Source: CBDCVY01 sp965223245 (lineage in GTDB: Bacteria > Nitrospinota > Nitrospinia > Nitrospinales > Nitrospinaceae). Taken from it: 64,000 bases of DNA. A program made the translations under genes and the position numbers. The notes under the pieces are model-generated. The model saw nothing but the letters and a program-made list of their open reading frames with translations, searched no databases and was not told where the DNA came from. This document shows, one piece after another, positions 44,566 through 53,737 of the stretch (position 1 is its first letter; every line of letters starts with the position of its first letter). The stretch is taken from contig CBDCVY010000013.1 of assembly GCA_965223245.1 (NCBI GenBank), positions 992,001 through 1,056,000 on the forward strand, written 5' to 3'.

Positions 44566-45148
44566 CTTTATCCCCTGCCATTAGGTGGCCAAAAATCTGA
44601 CAATATTTAATAAAATTTTCCTGAGTTCCATTTCCGCGTACTTGCAGGTTTATTAGGTAGTTTCAATTCCTGTACCGAGTGCGAGAAAAATAAAAAATTA
44701 AATAAAAGTTTTATAACTTATTTAAGAACAATAGTTTATGTAATCCTGTGGTGCTGTTGGCCAATTGTGGGAGGAGTGTAAGTAAGTGGAAATTGCACCT
44801 TAAAAAAGCACTAAGATTTGGAAATGCAATAAAAATGATCAAATTGGTAAAGAATTTTGTGAATTTGACCGTGATAGTTTATTGGAGGCTTTTGCTTTAT
44901 TAGCATACTTTAGGTAGTCAAAAAAATGACTTGATTTCAGCAGGGAATATTTTGTCGAGGAAGGAAAAAAATAATTTTCCTTAACCTATTAAGCCTTGAC
45001 GAGTTGTATCATTTTTTACTTGGTCCTTGGCATATTCTTTGCTTATCTTAATCCCATAATCTATTCATTTTATTTAGCTTTCGCGAAGAATGGATTCTTA
45101 TTAATGGGTAATAGTTCCATTAAATGAAGGCAAATGAGGTAATTTTTC
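44566..45148. other. Divergent intergenic region, amt / flagellar operon
   Basis: About 580 nt without a gene that I can support. The right part contains a sigma-54 type promoter for fliL, listed separately. In the left part, I looked for a sigma-54 element for amt and found none. Confidence 0.55.
45027..45045 (+). promoter_or_regulatory. Sigma-54 (RpoN) type promoter of the flagellar operon
   Basis: TTGGCATATTCTTTGCTTA contains GG (45029-45030) and GC (45041-45042) exactly ten bases apart. It matches TGGCAC-N5-TTGC at all but one position. It lies about 105 nt before fliL. Confidence 0.8.
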
Positions 45149-45673
45149 ATGGCTGAAGAACAACAAGCGGCACCAGAAGCGCCGGTGGCGGTAGAAAGTC
45201 CTCCTCCCAAAAAATCTTTATCAAAATTTATTTTTATTCTTTTATTTCTGCTTGCAGCAGGTGGCGGGGGATACTTTGCTTACATAAAATATTTCCAGCC
45301 TGCAATGCTGCAAACTGAATCTGAGAATACTAATTCTCAGGAGACAGAATCTCAAAAAGAAGAACCTGCGAATGATGTGATGGTGCCTCTAGAACCTTTT
45401 TTAGTAAATTTGGCAGGGAGTGAAGGAAAAAGGTTTTTAAAAGTTACCATTACTTTGGAATTAAACGCTCCGGAGGTTCAAGCAGAAGTCCAGGCCAACA
45501 AACAAAAAATATTAGACTCCATTTTGGTTTTATTAAGTAGTAAAACTTTTGAAGATGTTTATTCTGTTCAAGGAAAATTTAAGGTCAAAGATGAGGTGAC
45601 TACAAGAGTCAACCGATTTTTAATTATGGGCCATATAAAGGATGTTTATTTTTCTGAATTTGTAATCCAATAG
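45149..45673 (+). CDS. fliL: Flagellar basal body-associated protein FliL
   Basis: A 174-residue single-pass inner-membrane protein that supports stator function. The cytoplasmic N-terminus is Ala/Pro/Glu-rich. One helix (FIFILLFLLAAGGGGYFAYI) is followed by a periplasmic domain with VPLEPFLVNLAGSEGKRFLKVTITLEL and the C-terminal GHIKDVYFSEFVIQ. These are FliL hallmarks. First gene of the flagellar block. Confidence 0.93.
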   Translation: MAEEQQAAPEAPVAVESPPPKKSLSKFIFILLFLLAAGGGGYFAYIKYFQPAMLQTESENTNSQETESQKEEPANDVMVPLEPFLVNLAGSEGKRFLKVTITLELNAPEVQAEVQANKQKILDSILVLLSSKTFEDVYSVQGKFKVKDEVTTRVNRFLIMGHIKDVYFSEFVIQ

Positions 45674-45734
45674 TATTAAGAGTTTTTTTAACTAAGTCAT
45701 TTATTTGACCGAGAAAATTAACTAAGGAAATTAA

Positions 45735-46715
45735 ATGGGACAAGTTTTATCACAAGGCGAAGTAGATGCTCTTTTGCGTGGTGTAAGTGATGGGCAAGTT
45801 GATACGGAGACAGATGTTCCTGAGGAGGTAAGTGGGGTTGTCCCCTATGATTTAACCAGCCAGGAAAAAATCATCCGTGGAAGGTTACCAACGCTTGACA
45901 TTATCAACCAAATGTTTTCCCGCTTATTTAGAAACTCTTTTACCAATTTAATGAGAAAGTCAGCTGATGTTAGTGCGGTTTCCACGGACTCGATTAAATT
46001 CGGAGAATTCTTAAGATCGCTGCCGGTTCCTTCCAGTTTACATGTTTTTAGAATGGAACCTTTGCGTGGCTTTGGATTAATGGTCATTGAAAGTCGATTG
46101 GTCTTTGCCTTGGTGGATAATTTCTTTGGTGGAACTGGAGAAAATGAAGTTAAGTTTGCTGGAAGAGATTTTAGCGCAATTGAAATTAGGATGACTAAGA
46201 ATGTAATTTTAACTGCGCTTGAAGATTGGGAAAAGGCATGGAAACCGGTTCATGCGGTTACCACAACTTATGTCCGATCAGAAGTAAACCCTCAGTTTGC
46301 AGCGATTGTCCCTCCCACAGATGTTGTGTTAGTGATTGTTTTCGATATCGAAATGGAAAATACTGCAGGTTCAATTACCATTTGTATTCCTTATGCAGCT
46401 ATTGAACCCATTGTTGGAAAACTAAAAGCGAATTTCCAAAGTGAGCAGATGGAGGCTGATCAAGTTTGGATTAAGCGATTGCGTCATGAATTACTAAGGA
46501 CTGATGTAGAACTTGTCGCTGAACTCGGAAAAACCACGGTTAATCCTCAGCATTTAATGAATTTAAAAATTGGCGATACCCTTATGTTAGGAAATGATGT
46601 TTCAGATCCTTTAGAAATCCGAGTGGAAGGATTAGCAAAATTCATGGGTTTTCCTGGTGTGTCTCGCGGTATGAAGGCGTTACAAATTACAAAAATAATG
46701 GAAAGTGAAGGGTAA
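45735..46715 (+). CDS. fliM: Flagellar motor switch protein FliM
   Basis: A 326-residue C-ring protein. The N-terminus GQVLSQGEVDALLRGV binds CheY-P in other bacteria. The middle CheC-like domain carries EPLRGFGLMVIESRLVFALVDNFFGG, and the C-terminal SpoA-like domain ends in GFPGVSRGMKALQI. ATG with AAGGA upstream. Five nt before fliN. Confidence 0.96.
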   Translation: MGQVLSQGEVDALLRGVSDGQVDTETDVPEEVSGVVPYDLTSQEKIIRGRLPTLDIINQMFSRLFRNSFTNLMRKSADVSAVSTDSIKFGEFLRSLPVPSSLHVFRMEPLRGFGLMVIESRLVFALVDNFFGGTGENEVKFAGRDFSAIEIRMTKNVILTALEDWEKAWKPVHAVTTTYVRSEVNPQFAAIVPPTDVVLVIVFDIEMENTAGSITICIPYAAIEPIVGKLKANFQSEQMEADQVWIKRLRHELLRTDVELVAELGKTTVNPQHLMNLKIGDTLMLGNDVSDPLEIRVEGLAKFMGFPGVSRGMKALQITKIMESEG

Positions 46716-46720
46716 GGTTT

Positions 46721-47101
46721 ATGGCAGAAACTAATGATGAATTGGAAAATTTAGAAGACCTGGATAATGTAGATGACCTTAATGCTGGGGTTGATACAGA
46801 AACAGAAGAAGAAGTAGAAGCCCCTGAATCAGGTGAAGAATCTGCTAATTTAGATTTAATTCTTGATATTCCTCTCACTGTAACGGTTGAGTTAGGAAGA
46901 TCAAAAATGTTGATCAACGATCTTTTGCAGTTAGGACAAGGATCTGTTATTGAATTGACTAAATTGGTAGGTGAGCCTCTTGAAGTTCTTGTTAATAAAA
47001 AATTGGTGGCAAGGGGCGAAGTTGTTGTTGTGAACGAAAAGTTTGGTGTTCGTTTAACAGATATTGTTTCACCAATGGAAAGGGTTCAATCCTTAGGATA
47101 G
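46721..47101 (+). CDS. fliN: Flagellar motor switch protein FliN
   Basis: A 126-residue switch protein. An acidic N-terminal stretch (about 1-42, Glu/Asp-rich) is followed by the SpoA domain: LDIPLTVTVELGRSKMLIND, LLQLGQGSVIELTKLVGEPL, LVNKKLVARGEVVVVNEKFG and VRLTDIV. It forms the lower C-ring with FliM. A 239-nt gap to fliO follows. Confidence 0.95.
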   Translation: MAETNDELENLEDLDNVDDLNAGVDTETEEEVEAPESGEESANLDLILDIPLTVTVELGRSKMLINDLLQLGQGSVIELTKLVGEPLEVLVNKKLVARGEVVVVNEKFGVRLTDIVSPMERVQSLG

Positions 47102-47340
47102 TCTTAAATTTTTATTTATTAGTTGATCCAGTAATTTGATCCAACTGATCCATACCTATTTTTCTATTTTCAATATTAAGATTCTATTGTCTTTCTCTCA
47201 GTATAGAAGTAATCTCCTATCAAAGCCTCAGGAATTCTCGTTTTATTTTTTTACGGTACGGCCTTTGCAATTAAAACAGAAAAAGAAAAAAATGATGGTT
47301 TTTTTGACGCCCTCACTGTTTTCAAATTGCAAAGGAAGAC

Positions 47341-48576
47341 ATGACAAAAAGCATAAAAGTCATTGGGTTATTACTATTAACGATAAGTTCCCAAGAAATC
47401 TTTAATGTTCAGCCTTCATTTGCCAAAAAAAATATATTAAAGGATGTTTCAGTTAAAAGTGAACTGAACCAAGTTTCCTTAGAGTTAGAATTCGAAAACC
47501 CGGTACGCTATCGTTCTCCCCGTTATTTTTCCAAGACGATTCAAATCGATTTCCCTTCAACAAGTATTAGTTCTTCCTATAAGTACTTTCCTACATCGGA
47601 CTCAGAATTAGTTCAAGTTTATGTTTCTCGACTGGATACTAATACACTGCGTCTTCGTTTAATTTTAGAAGAAGGAGGGGATGATATCGTAAAAAGATTT
47701 TCGATTAAAAGAAAAGGGAATTATTTAAGACTGAGTTTAAAAAAGAACTCCGGGAGTTTAGAAAGCCTTCTAGCTAGAGCAAATAAAATCAAGGAAATTC
47801 AGAGAAATGAGGTGAGTGGTAAAAAGTTTGAAAAAGTTTCTGTTGAAGAACGTGAAGAGAAGGGTGGAAAGAATTTTCCACCAAATAAAAATCGACAAAA
47901 TTCTTCCTTGATTAAAAATGGGCAAGAGCCATTGTCGGAAGTGGTTGGTAAAAATTTTGTTGATAAGAAAAATGATCTGGTTGTTAAGGAAAGATCTTCA
48001 ATTAAAAAAGATAAAAATCTTCTTCAATTAGAGAATGACAAAAAAGAATTTCCCGATTTGCTATCAACCAGTTTGAAAATGTTCTATACGCTTTCAATAG
48101 TGTTAGGGGTAATGTTTATAGTTTACTACTTATTTAAAAGGTTCTTTTGGAATAATGGTTCCTTTGGTAAAGATCCCAAGCCTATTAAAATTCTATCTTC
48201 CGGATTTCTAGCTCCAAAGAAAAGTATCGCATTGGTTGAGATTTCTGACCAGGTTCTTATAGTAGGAATTTCCAATGATAATATCTCATTGCTTGGAAAT
48301 ATTGAAGATAAAGATAGAATTTTAAAAATAAAAGGGAAGTCTGGTTCTCCGGAGAAATCAGAAAAAAGTATATTAGGTTTGAAGAAGAATAAAGTAAAAG
48401 AGGTTAAGGGCATTCAAAACAATGTAAGCAATAACCAGGCTAATCAAGAGAGGTCCGGCTCCACAAATCCGTTCCCTGAGTACATCAAAAAATATTCATC
48501 CTCAGAATTGAGCAAATCTCCCTCAAATGATGGAATGGACCCTTTGCTAAAAAAGAAAAAGGTGCAATTAGCTTAA
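47341..48576 (+). CDS. fliO: FliO-like flagellar export protein with AMIN-like N-terminal domain
   Basis: A 411-residue protein in the fliO position, far longer than usual FliO (about 100-150). An N-terminal signal is followed by a beta-rich domain (about 25-140: KSELNQVSLELEFENPVRY, YFSKTIQIDFP) resembling AMIN domains. A charged linker leads to a membrane helix (LSIVLGVMFIVYYLF) and then the FliO-type domain (KPIKILSSGFLAPKKSIALVEISDQVLIVGIS). The C-terminal tail is Lys/Ser-rich. AAAGGAAG precedes the ATG. Its stop overlaps the fliP start (TAATG). Confidence 0.82.
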   Translation: MTKSIKVIGLLLLTISSQEIFNVQPSFAKKNILKDVSVKSELNQVSLELEFENPVRYRSPRYFSKTIQIDFPSTSISSSYKYFPTSDSELVQVYVSRLDTNTLRLRLILEEGGDDIVKRFSIKRKGNYLRLSLKKNSGSLESLLARANKIKEIQRNEVSGKKFEKVSVEEREEKGGKNFPPNKNRQNSSLIKNGQEPLSEVVGKNFVDKKNDLVVKERSSIKKDKNLLQLENDKKEFPDLLSTSLKMFYTLSIVLGVMFIVYYLFKRFFWNNGSFGKDPKPIKILSSGFLAPKKSIALVEISDQVLIVGISNDNISLLGNIEDKDRILKIKGKSGSPEKSEKSILGLKKNKVKEVKGIQNNVSNNQANQERSGSTNPFPEYIKKYSSSELSKSPSNDGMDPLLKKKKVQLA

Positions 48577-49337
48577 TGAAAAAGTTGATTAAAATTTCTT
48601 TTATCATTTTGATTTTTGTCGGGAGTATGACATCGTTTATTGGAAATGAATTGGCATATGCAATTCCCCTTCCTACAGTAGAGATAGGGGTTGAGGATAC
48701 GGATGAGCCCGAATCATTTTCTACTGCACTTCAAGTAATGTTCCTCCTGACGGTGCTGACTCTGGCCCCGTCAATTTTAGTTTTGATGACATCCTTTTCA
48801 AGGATTGTCATCGTATTATCTTTTCTACGCCAGGCCATGGGAACGCAACAAACGCCGCCCACCCAGGTTCTCATTGGCTTGGCTCTTTTTCTTTCATTTT
48901 TTGTGATGAGTCCCGTAATTTCTGAAATAAACGAGCGTGCACTTCAGCCTTATTTGAAAGAGGAAATTTCCCAAAACGAAGCATTCCAGATTGCTCAAAG
49001 CCCGATTAAAAGTTTTATGTTAAGGCAAACTCGGGAAAAGGACCTGGCTTTATTTGTAAATATGTCAGAAGAAAAACCTAAGACTACTCAGGAAATAGGA
49101 ATGCATGTCGTTGTTCCCGCTTTTGTGATAAGTGAACTGAAGACAGCTTTTCAAATTGGTTTTTTAATTTATATTCCTTTTTTAATTTTAGATATGGTTG
49201 TGGCCAGTATTTTGCTTTCAATGGGAATGATGATGCTTCCTCCAGTGTTAATTTCATTGCCCTTTAAATTAATGCTTTTTGTGATGGTAGATGGTTGGCA
49301 CTTAACCGTTGGCTCTTTAGTAAAAAGTTTTTTTTAA
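48576..49337 (+). CDS. fliP: Flagellar biosynthetic protein FliP
   Basis: A 253-residue export-gate protein with a signal peptide and four helices. Signatures: VLMTSFSRIVIVLSFLRQAMG, TQQTPPTQVLIGLALFLSFF, and the C-terminal MGMMMLPPVLISLPFKLMLFV. It forms the FliPQR core of the type III export gate. Confidence 0.97.
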   Translation: MKKLIKISFIILIFVGSMTSFIGNELAYAIPLPTVEIGVEDTDEPESFSTALQVMFLLTVLTLAPSILVLMTSFSRIVIVLSFLRQAMGTQQTPPTQVLIGLALFLSFFVMSPVISEINERALQPYLKEEISQNEAFQIAQSPIKSFMLRQTREKDLALFVNMSEEKPKTTQEIGMHVVVPAFVISELKTAFQIGFLIYIPFLILDMVVASILLSMGMMMLPPVLISLPFKLMLFVMVDGWHLTVGSLVKSFF

Positions 49338-49340
49338 GAT

Positions 49341-49610
49341 ATGACTGAACAATTTATTATTGATTTTGCAATGGACGCTATCAGAACAACTTTATTGTTG
49401 TCAGCCCCTATGCTTGGGTTTGGACTGGTGACGGGGTTGTTGGTATCAATTTTTCAGGCTGTCACATCGATACAAGAATTGACTTTGACATTTGTTCCAA
49501 AAATATTGGCAGTATTTTTTGCGTTAATTCTGTTTTTCCCCTGGCTGATAAAAATAATGCTTAACTTTACGCAAAAAATCCTTACTCAGTTTCCTTCTTT
49601 CGTTGGTTAA
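49341..49610 (+). CDS. fliQ: Flagellar biosynthetic protein FliQ
   Basis: An 89-residue two-helix export-gate protein: LLLSAPMLGFGLVTGLLVSIFQAVTSIQE-type helix (first 19 residues diagnostic), then TLTFVPKILAVFFALILF. The stop overlaps the fliR start (TAATG). Normal length. Confidence 0.96.
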   Translation: MTEQFIIDFAMDAIRTTLLLSAPMLGFGLVTGLLVSIFQAVTSIQELTLTFVPKILAVFFALILFFPWLIKIMLNFTQKILTQFPSFVG

Positions 49611-50386
49611 TGGATATTTTTAGTTTCACTTATGAAGAGTTTGAAAGATTCTTGTTTGTGTTTTTTAGAGTGGCAGCTTTTATTATTTTTGTTCCTATTT
49701 TGGGAAGTCGTCAATTCCCGGCACGTGTAAAAATTGGATTTATTTTTTTATTAAGTTTAAGTGTTTACCCATTAATCCAAAAAATTGACCTCGCGGTTCC
49801 TATGAATATGTGGGAGCTAAGTATCCGGTTAATTTCTGAATCATTTGTGGGGTTGGCTATCGCTTTTGTCACTCGATTAGTTTTTACAGCAGTTCAAGTG
49901 GCTGGGACACTAGTAGATTTCCAAATGGGTTTTGGAGTTGTCAACGTCATTGATCCTCAGACGGAATCACAGGTTTCAATAACGGCTCAATTTCAGAATA
50001 TTTTCGCTATCCTTCTTTACTTAGTGCTGAATGCGCATCACATTACTATTTATGCATTAGTTGAAAGCTTTCAAATGATCAATCCTCAACAAATTAGCTT
50101 TTCTGAAAATTCAATTGGGTTGATTCTCCAATTATTTAAAGCGACTTTCGTGGTTTCTGTGAAAATAGCTGCCCCCATCATGGCAATATTATTTTTTATA
50201 AGCGTAGGGTTGGGATTAATAGCAAGAGCTGTCCCTCAAATGAATGTTTTTATCGTTGGCTTCCCTTTGCAAATAGGTTTGGGTTTGGTCACGATTGGTT
50301 TGACTATGACTTTATTTAGTATGATTTTTAAACATCAAGTATCTCAGCTTCCATTTTGGTTGAATGGTTTAATGCGTACCATGTGA
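49610..50386 (+). CDS. fliR: Flagellar biosynthetic protein FliR
   Basis: A 258-residue export-gate membrane protein with six helices. Family motifs include FVPILGSRQFPARVKIGF, QMGFGVVNVIDPQTESQ and AAPIMAILFFISVGLGLIAR followed by PQMNVFIVGFPLQI. Translation is coupled to fliQ. Confidence 0.96.
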   Translation: MDIFSFTYEEFERFLFVFFRVAAFIIFVPILGSRQFPARVKIGFIFLLSLSVYPLIQKIDLAVPMNMWELSIRLISESFVGLAIAFVTRLVFTAVQVAGTLVDFQMGFGVVNVIDPQTESQVSITAQFQNIFAILLYLVLNAHHITIYALVESFQMINPQQISFSENSIGLILQLFKATFVVSVKIAAPIMAILFFISVGLGLIARAVPQMNVFIVGFPLQIGLGLVTIGLTMTLFSMIFKHQVSQLPFWLNGLMRTM

Positions 50387-50418
50387 TTGAGAAAAGGAAT
50401 TGCATAGTTAGGTGATTT

Positions 50419-51492
50419 GTGGACGAACAAGGCCAAGACCAGAAAACTGAAGAACCCACTTCGAAGAGAATACAAGATTCTCAAGAAAAAGGAAATTTTG
50501 CCAATAGCCGTGAGTTTACTTCTACGGTTATTCTTTTAATGGCAATTCTGTCTTTTTCTATTGCCGGATCTTTTAGCGCAAAAAGATTATTAGGGACCTG
50601 GAATTACATTATTAACCAGTCTTTCGCAATTGGTTCTAGCGTTGAGGATTTACATTCTCTATTAACCTGGATATTAAAAAATATATTGGTGATTTTAAGT
50701 CCTATTTTACTTTCAATAATGTTTGGAGGGGTGTTGGCTAATTTAATCCAAACCGGTGGCCCCAGGTTTTCCATCCATCCCTTAAAACTGAAATTTAATA
50801 AGCTAAATCCATTAAAAGGAGTGAAAAGAATATTCTCCAGTACCGCATTAATGGAGCTATTTAAATCAATCTTTAAAATTTCAATAATTGCTTTTATTTC
50901 TTTTATTACTGTTAAAGGAAGGTTTCAGGAAATTCCTGCTTTGATGGATATGGGGGTGGGGCAAATACTTCACTTTCTGGGCGAAGTGGGATTAGAGATC
51001 ATGATCAAAGTGTTATTGGTTATGCTTTTTTTAGCGATTATAGATTTTGCTTTTCAAAAGTTCACGTATATAAAAAATCTAAGGATGACAAAACAGGAAT
51101 TGAAGGATGAAAGAAAAGATACTGAAGGGAACCCACAAGTAAAACAAAGAGTGAGAAGTGTTCAACTGGATATGATGAAACGGCGAATGATGTCTGCAGT
51201 GCCTGATGCAGATGTTGTTGTGACAAACCCAACTCACATCGCTGTGGCTATCCAGTATGACCATAAAAATTTTGACGCTCCTATAGTTGTGGCAAAAGGA
51301 AGTGGACAAATTGCAGAGAAAATAAAAAAGTTAGCAAGAGATAATGATATTCCTTTAATTGAGGATAAACCACTAGCCCGTCTATTATTTCAAACGGTAG
51401 AAATAGGTCAAATGATTCCGGAGAAGCTTTATCGTGCAGTCGCTGAAATTCTAGCTTATGTGTTTCGGTTAAAGGGGAAAGCTCTGGTATGA
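50419..51492 (+). CDS. flhB: Flagellar biosynthesis protein FlhB
   Basis: A 357-residue export-gate protein that switches substrate specificity. It starts with GTG (AGGTG upstream). The N-terminal EQGQDQKTEEPTSKRIQDSQ motif is typical. Four helices follow, then the cytoplasmic domain with the self-cleavage site NPTH in VVTNPTHIAVAI. Normal length. Confidence 0.96.
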   Translation: MDEQGQDQKTEEPTSKRIQDSQEKGNFANSREFTSTVILLMAILSFSIAGSFSAKRLLGTWNYIINQSFAIGSSVEDLHSLLTWILKNILVILSPILLSIMFGGVLANLIQTGGPRFSIHPLKLKFNKLNPLKGVKRIFSSTALMELFKSIFKISIIAFISFITVKGRFQEIPALMDMGVGQILHFLGEVGLEIMIKVLLVMLFLAIIDFAFQKFTYIKNLRMTKQELKDERKDTEGNPQVKQRVRSVQLDMMKRRMMSAVPDADVVVTNPTHIAVAIQYDHKNFDAPIVVAKGSGQIAEKIKKLARDNDIPLIEDKPLARLLFQTVEIGQMIPEKLYRAVAEILAYVFRLKGKALV

Positions 51493-51652
51493 AGTTTGCT
51501 TAAATAAAAGTATTCAATCTTTTTTTGAAATAATTTTGTCGGTTTTTGAAAATGGGATTAAAAAATTCCTTGAAAAACCCTTGAATAACATTTTACGAAA
51601 TATTTTTAAGTTTAAAGTTCACGTCAAAAAATTGATTTAGAAAAATTCATAT

Positions 51653-53737
51653 ATGGCGTCACAAATTCAAAAGGTAATGTTAGTACGTCCCAACGAAATG
51701 GGAGTAGCACTTGGAATGATTACTATTCTAGTAGTAATGGTAATTCCTATTCCTACTTTTATGCTGGACCTTCTTTTATCTTTTAGTTTGACCTTCGCTC
51801 TGATTATTTTAATGGTTTCCATTTTTATGTTGGGGCCCCTAGAGTTTTCTGTGTTTCCTTCTCTTTTGTTAGTGGTGACACTGGTACGTTTATCTCTAAA
51901 TGTGGCTTCAACACGTATAATTCTCCTTCACGGTAATGAGGGGCCAACTGCGGCAGGACAAGTTATTAAATCATTTGGAGCATTTGTTGTAGGCGGCAAT
52001 TATGTTGTTGGTACGGTCATATTTATTATCTTAGTTCTTATTAACTTCATTGTTATTACCAAAGGTTCGGTTCGTACTTCAGAAGTTGCAGCTCGGTTTA
52101 CATTGGATGCGATACCCGGCAAACAAATGAGCATTGATGCAGATTTGAATGCTGGAATTATTACTGAGCAGGAAGCCCGTCAACGACGCAGAACTTTAGA
52201 AAGAGAAGCGGATTTTTATGGAGCAATGGATGGTTCTATAAGGTTTGTCAGGGGAGATGCAATAGCAGGAATATTGATAACTATAATCAATGTATTGGGC
52301 GGATTTGCTATAGGTGTGTTTCAACAAGATATGGATGTTAGTGAAGCCGCTAAAATTTATACTCTTTTGACTATAGGTGATGGTTTGGTGACACAGCTCC
52401 CTGCATTAGTTGTTTCAACTGCCGCAGGTATAGTTGTCACAAGGGCAACTTCAGAAAAAAATCTTCCTCAAGAACTAATTTCTCAAATGGTAAATAATCC
52501 TGCCGCATTTTCTATTGCTTCAGCGGTTCTCTTTTTCTTTGGATTAATTCCAGGACTTCCTCATGTTCCTTTTTTTCTTTTGTCCTTCGGGGCTGGATTG
52601 ATTAGTTATAAATTATTTCAAGAAAGACAAAAGAAAGAGGTCGTTCAGCAAAAGAAAATTGAAGAAGAGAAAAAGGCACCTGTTCAAGAAAAAGTGGAAT
52701 CGATTTTACCTCTGGACATTATGGAATTAGAAGTGGGCTATGAATTGATACCTTTGGTGGATGCGGATCGAAATGGAGAATTACTGGATCGAATTAAATC
52801 AATTAGGCGTCAATTTGCTTTAGAAATGGGTTTTATTGTGCCTCCTTTGCATATCAGAGATAATTTGCAATTAAAATCCAATGAATACGCTATTTTAATA
52901 AAAGGGGTTGAGATAGCACGCGGCAACATCATGATGGGGCGATTTTTAGCTATGAGTCCTGGTAAGACGGACCGTCAAATTGATGGAGTAAAAACACAGG
53001 AACCGACTTTTGGGCTTCCAGCGGTATGGATTACAGGCGCTGCGAAACAAGAAGCTCAAGTTGCCGGGTATACGGTAGTAGATCCCGCTACTGTGATTAC
53101 CACCCATATCAAAGAAACTATTAAACGTAACGCATTGGAACTTTTAGGTCGACAGGAAGTGCAAGCTCTTGTTGATAAATTTAAAGAATCGAATCCTAAG
53201 GTAGTCGAGGAATTGATTCCAAATCTTATGAATTTAGGTAAAGTTCAAAAGGTGCTTCAGAACCTGTTAAAAGAACAAATATCCATTAGAGATTTGCGAA
53301 CCATCCTTGAAACGTTAGCCGACTTTGCGGGCAAAGTTGAAGATCCTGATCTGTTAACAGAGTATGTTCGTCAAGCATTGGCCAGGCCCATTACGAAGCA
53401 ATATGCGTCGCGTGATGGAAGTTTATCAGTGTTGACTTTAGAAAGAAATGTTGAAGATATTATAGAAAAGTCTATTCAAAAAACTGAGGTTTCTACATTT
53501 TTAGCACTTGAACCCACAGTGGCAGAACGACTACTTATGAAAATTAAAGAAGCTGCTGAGGGGGTCACTCCAATGATAGATTCTACCCCCATTTTATTGT
53601 CTTCTCCTATTGTTCGCATGTATCTTCGCCGTTTGACGGAGCGATTCATGCCGGATTTAGTGGTTCTTTCACATAGTGAGATTTTACCAACTGCTCAAAT
53701 TAAGACTCTAAAGGTAGTGACTCTAAATGCGAATTAA
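51653..53737 (+). CDS. flhA: Flagellar biosynthesis protein FlhA
   Basis: A 694-residue export-gate ATP/proton-coupled component with eight N-terminal helices and a large cytoplasmic domain. The FHIPEP-region motif is RLSLNVASTRIILLHGNEG, and SEVAARFTLDAIPGKQMSID is present. It lies 160 nt after flhB and overlaps flhF by 11 nt. Confidence 0.97.
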   Translation: MASQIQKVMLVRPNEMGVALGMITILVVMVIPIPTFMLDLLLSFSLTFALIILMVSIFMLGPLEFSVFPSLLLVVTLVRLSLNVASTRIILLHGNEGPTAAGQVIKSFGAFVVGGNYVVGTVIFIILVLINFIVITKGSVRTSEVAARFTLDAIPGKQMSIDADLNAGIITEQEARQRRRTLEREADFYGAMDGSIRFVRGDAIAGILITIINVLGGFAIGVFQQDMDVSEAAKIYTLLTIGDGLVTQLPALVVSTAAGIVVTRATSEKNLPQELISQMVNNPAAFSIASAVLFFFGLIPGLPHVPFFLLSFGAGLISYKLFQERQKKEVVQQKKIEEEKKAPVQEKVESILPLDIMELEVGYELIPLVDADRNGELLDRIKSIRRQFALEMGFIVPPLHIRDNLQLKSNEYAILIKGVEIARGNIMMGRFLAMSPGKTDRQIDGVKTQEPTFGLPAVWITGAAKQEAQVAGYTVVDPATVITTHIKETIKRNALELLGRQEVQALVDKFKESNPKVVEELIPNLMNLGKVQKVLQNLLKEQISIRDLRTILETLADFAGKVEDPDLLTEYVRQALARPITKQYASRDGSLSVLTLERNVEDIIEKSIQKTEVSTFLALEPTVAERLLMKIKEAAEGVTPMIDSTPILLSSPIVRMYLRRLTERFMPDLVVLSHSEILPTAQIKTLKVVTLNAN

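Noticed and set aside
47136..47405. An 89-codon open frame between fliN and fliO
   Set aside because: It overlaps the well supported fliO start, has no Shine-Dalgarno and no family-like sequence; treated as chance.
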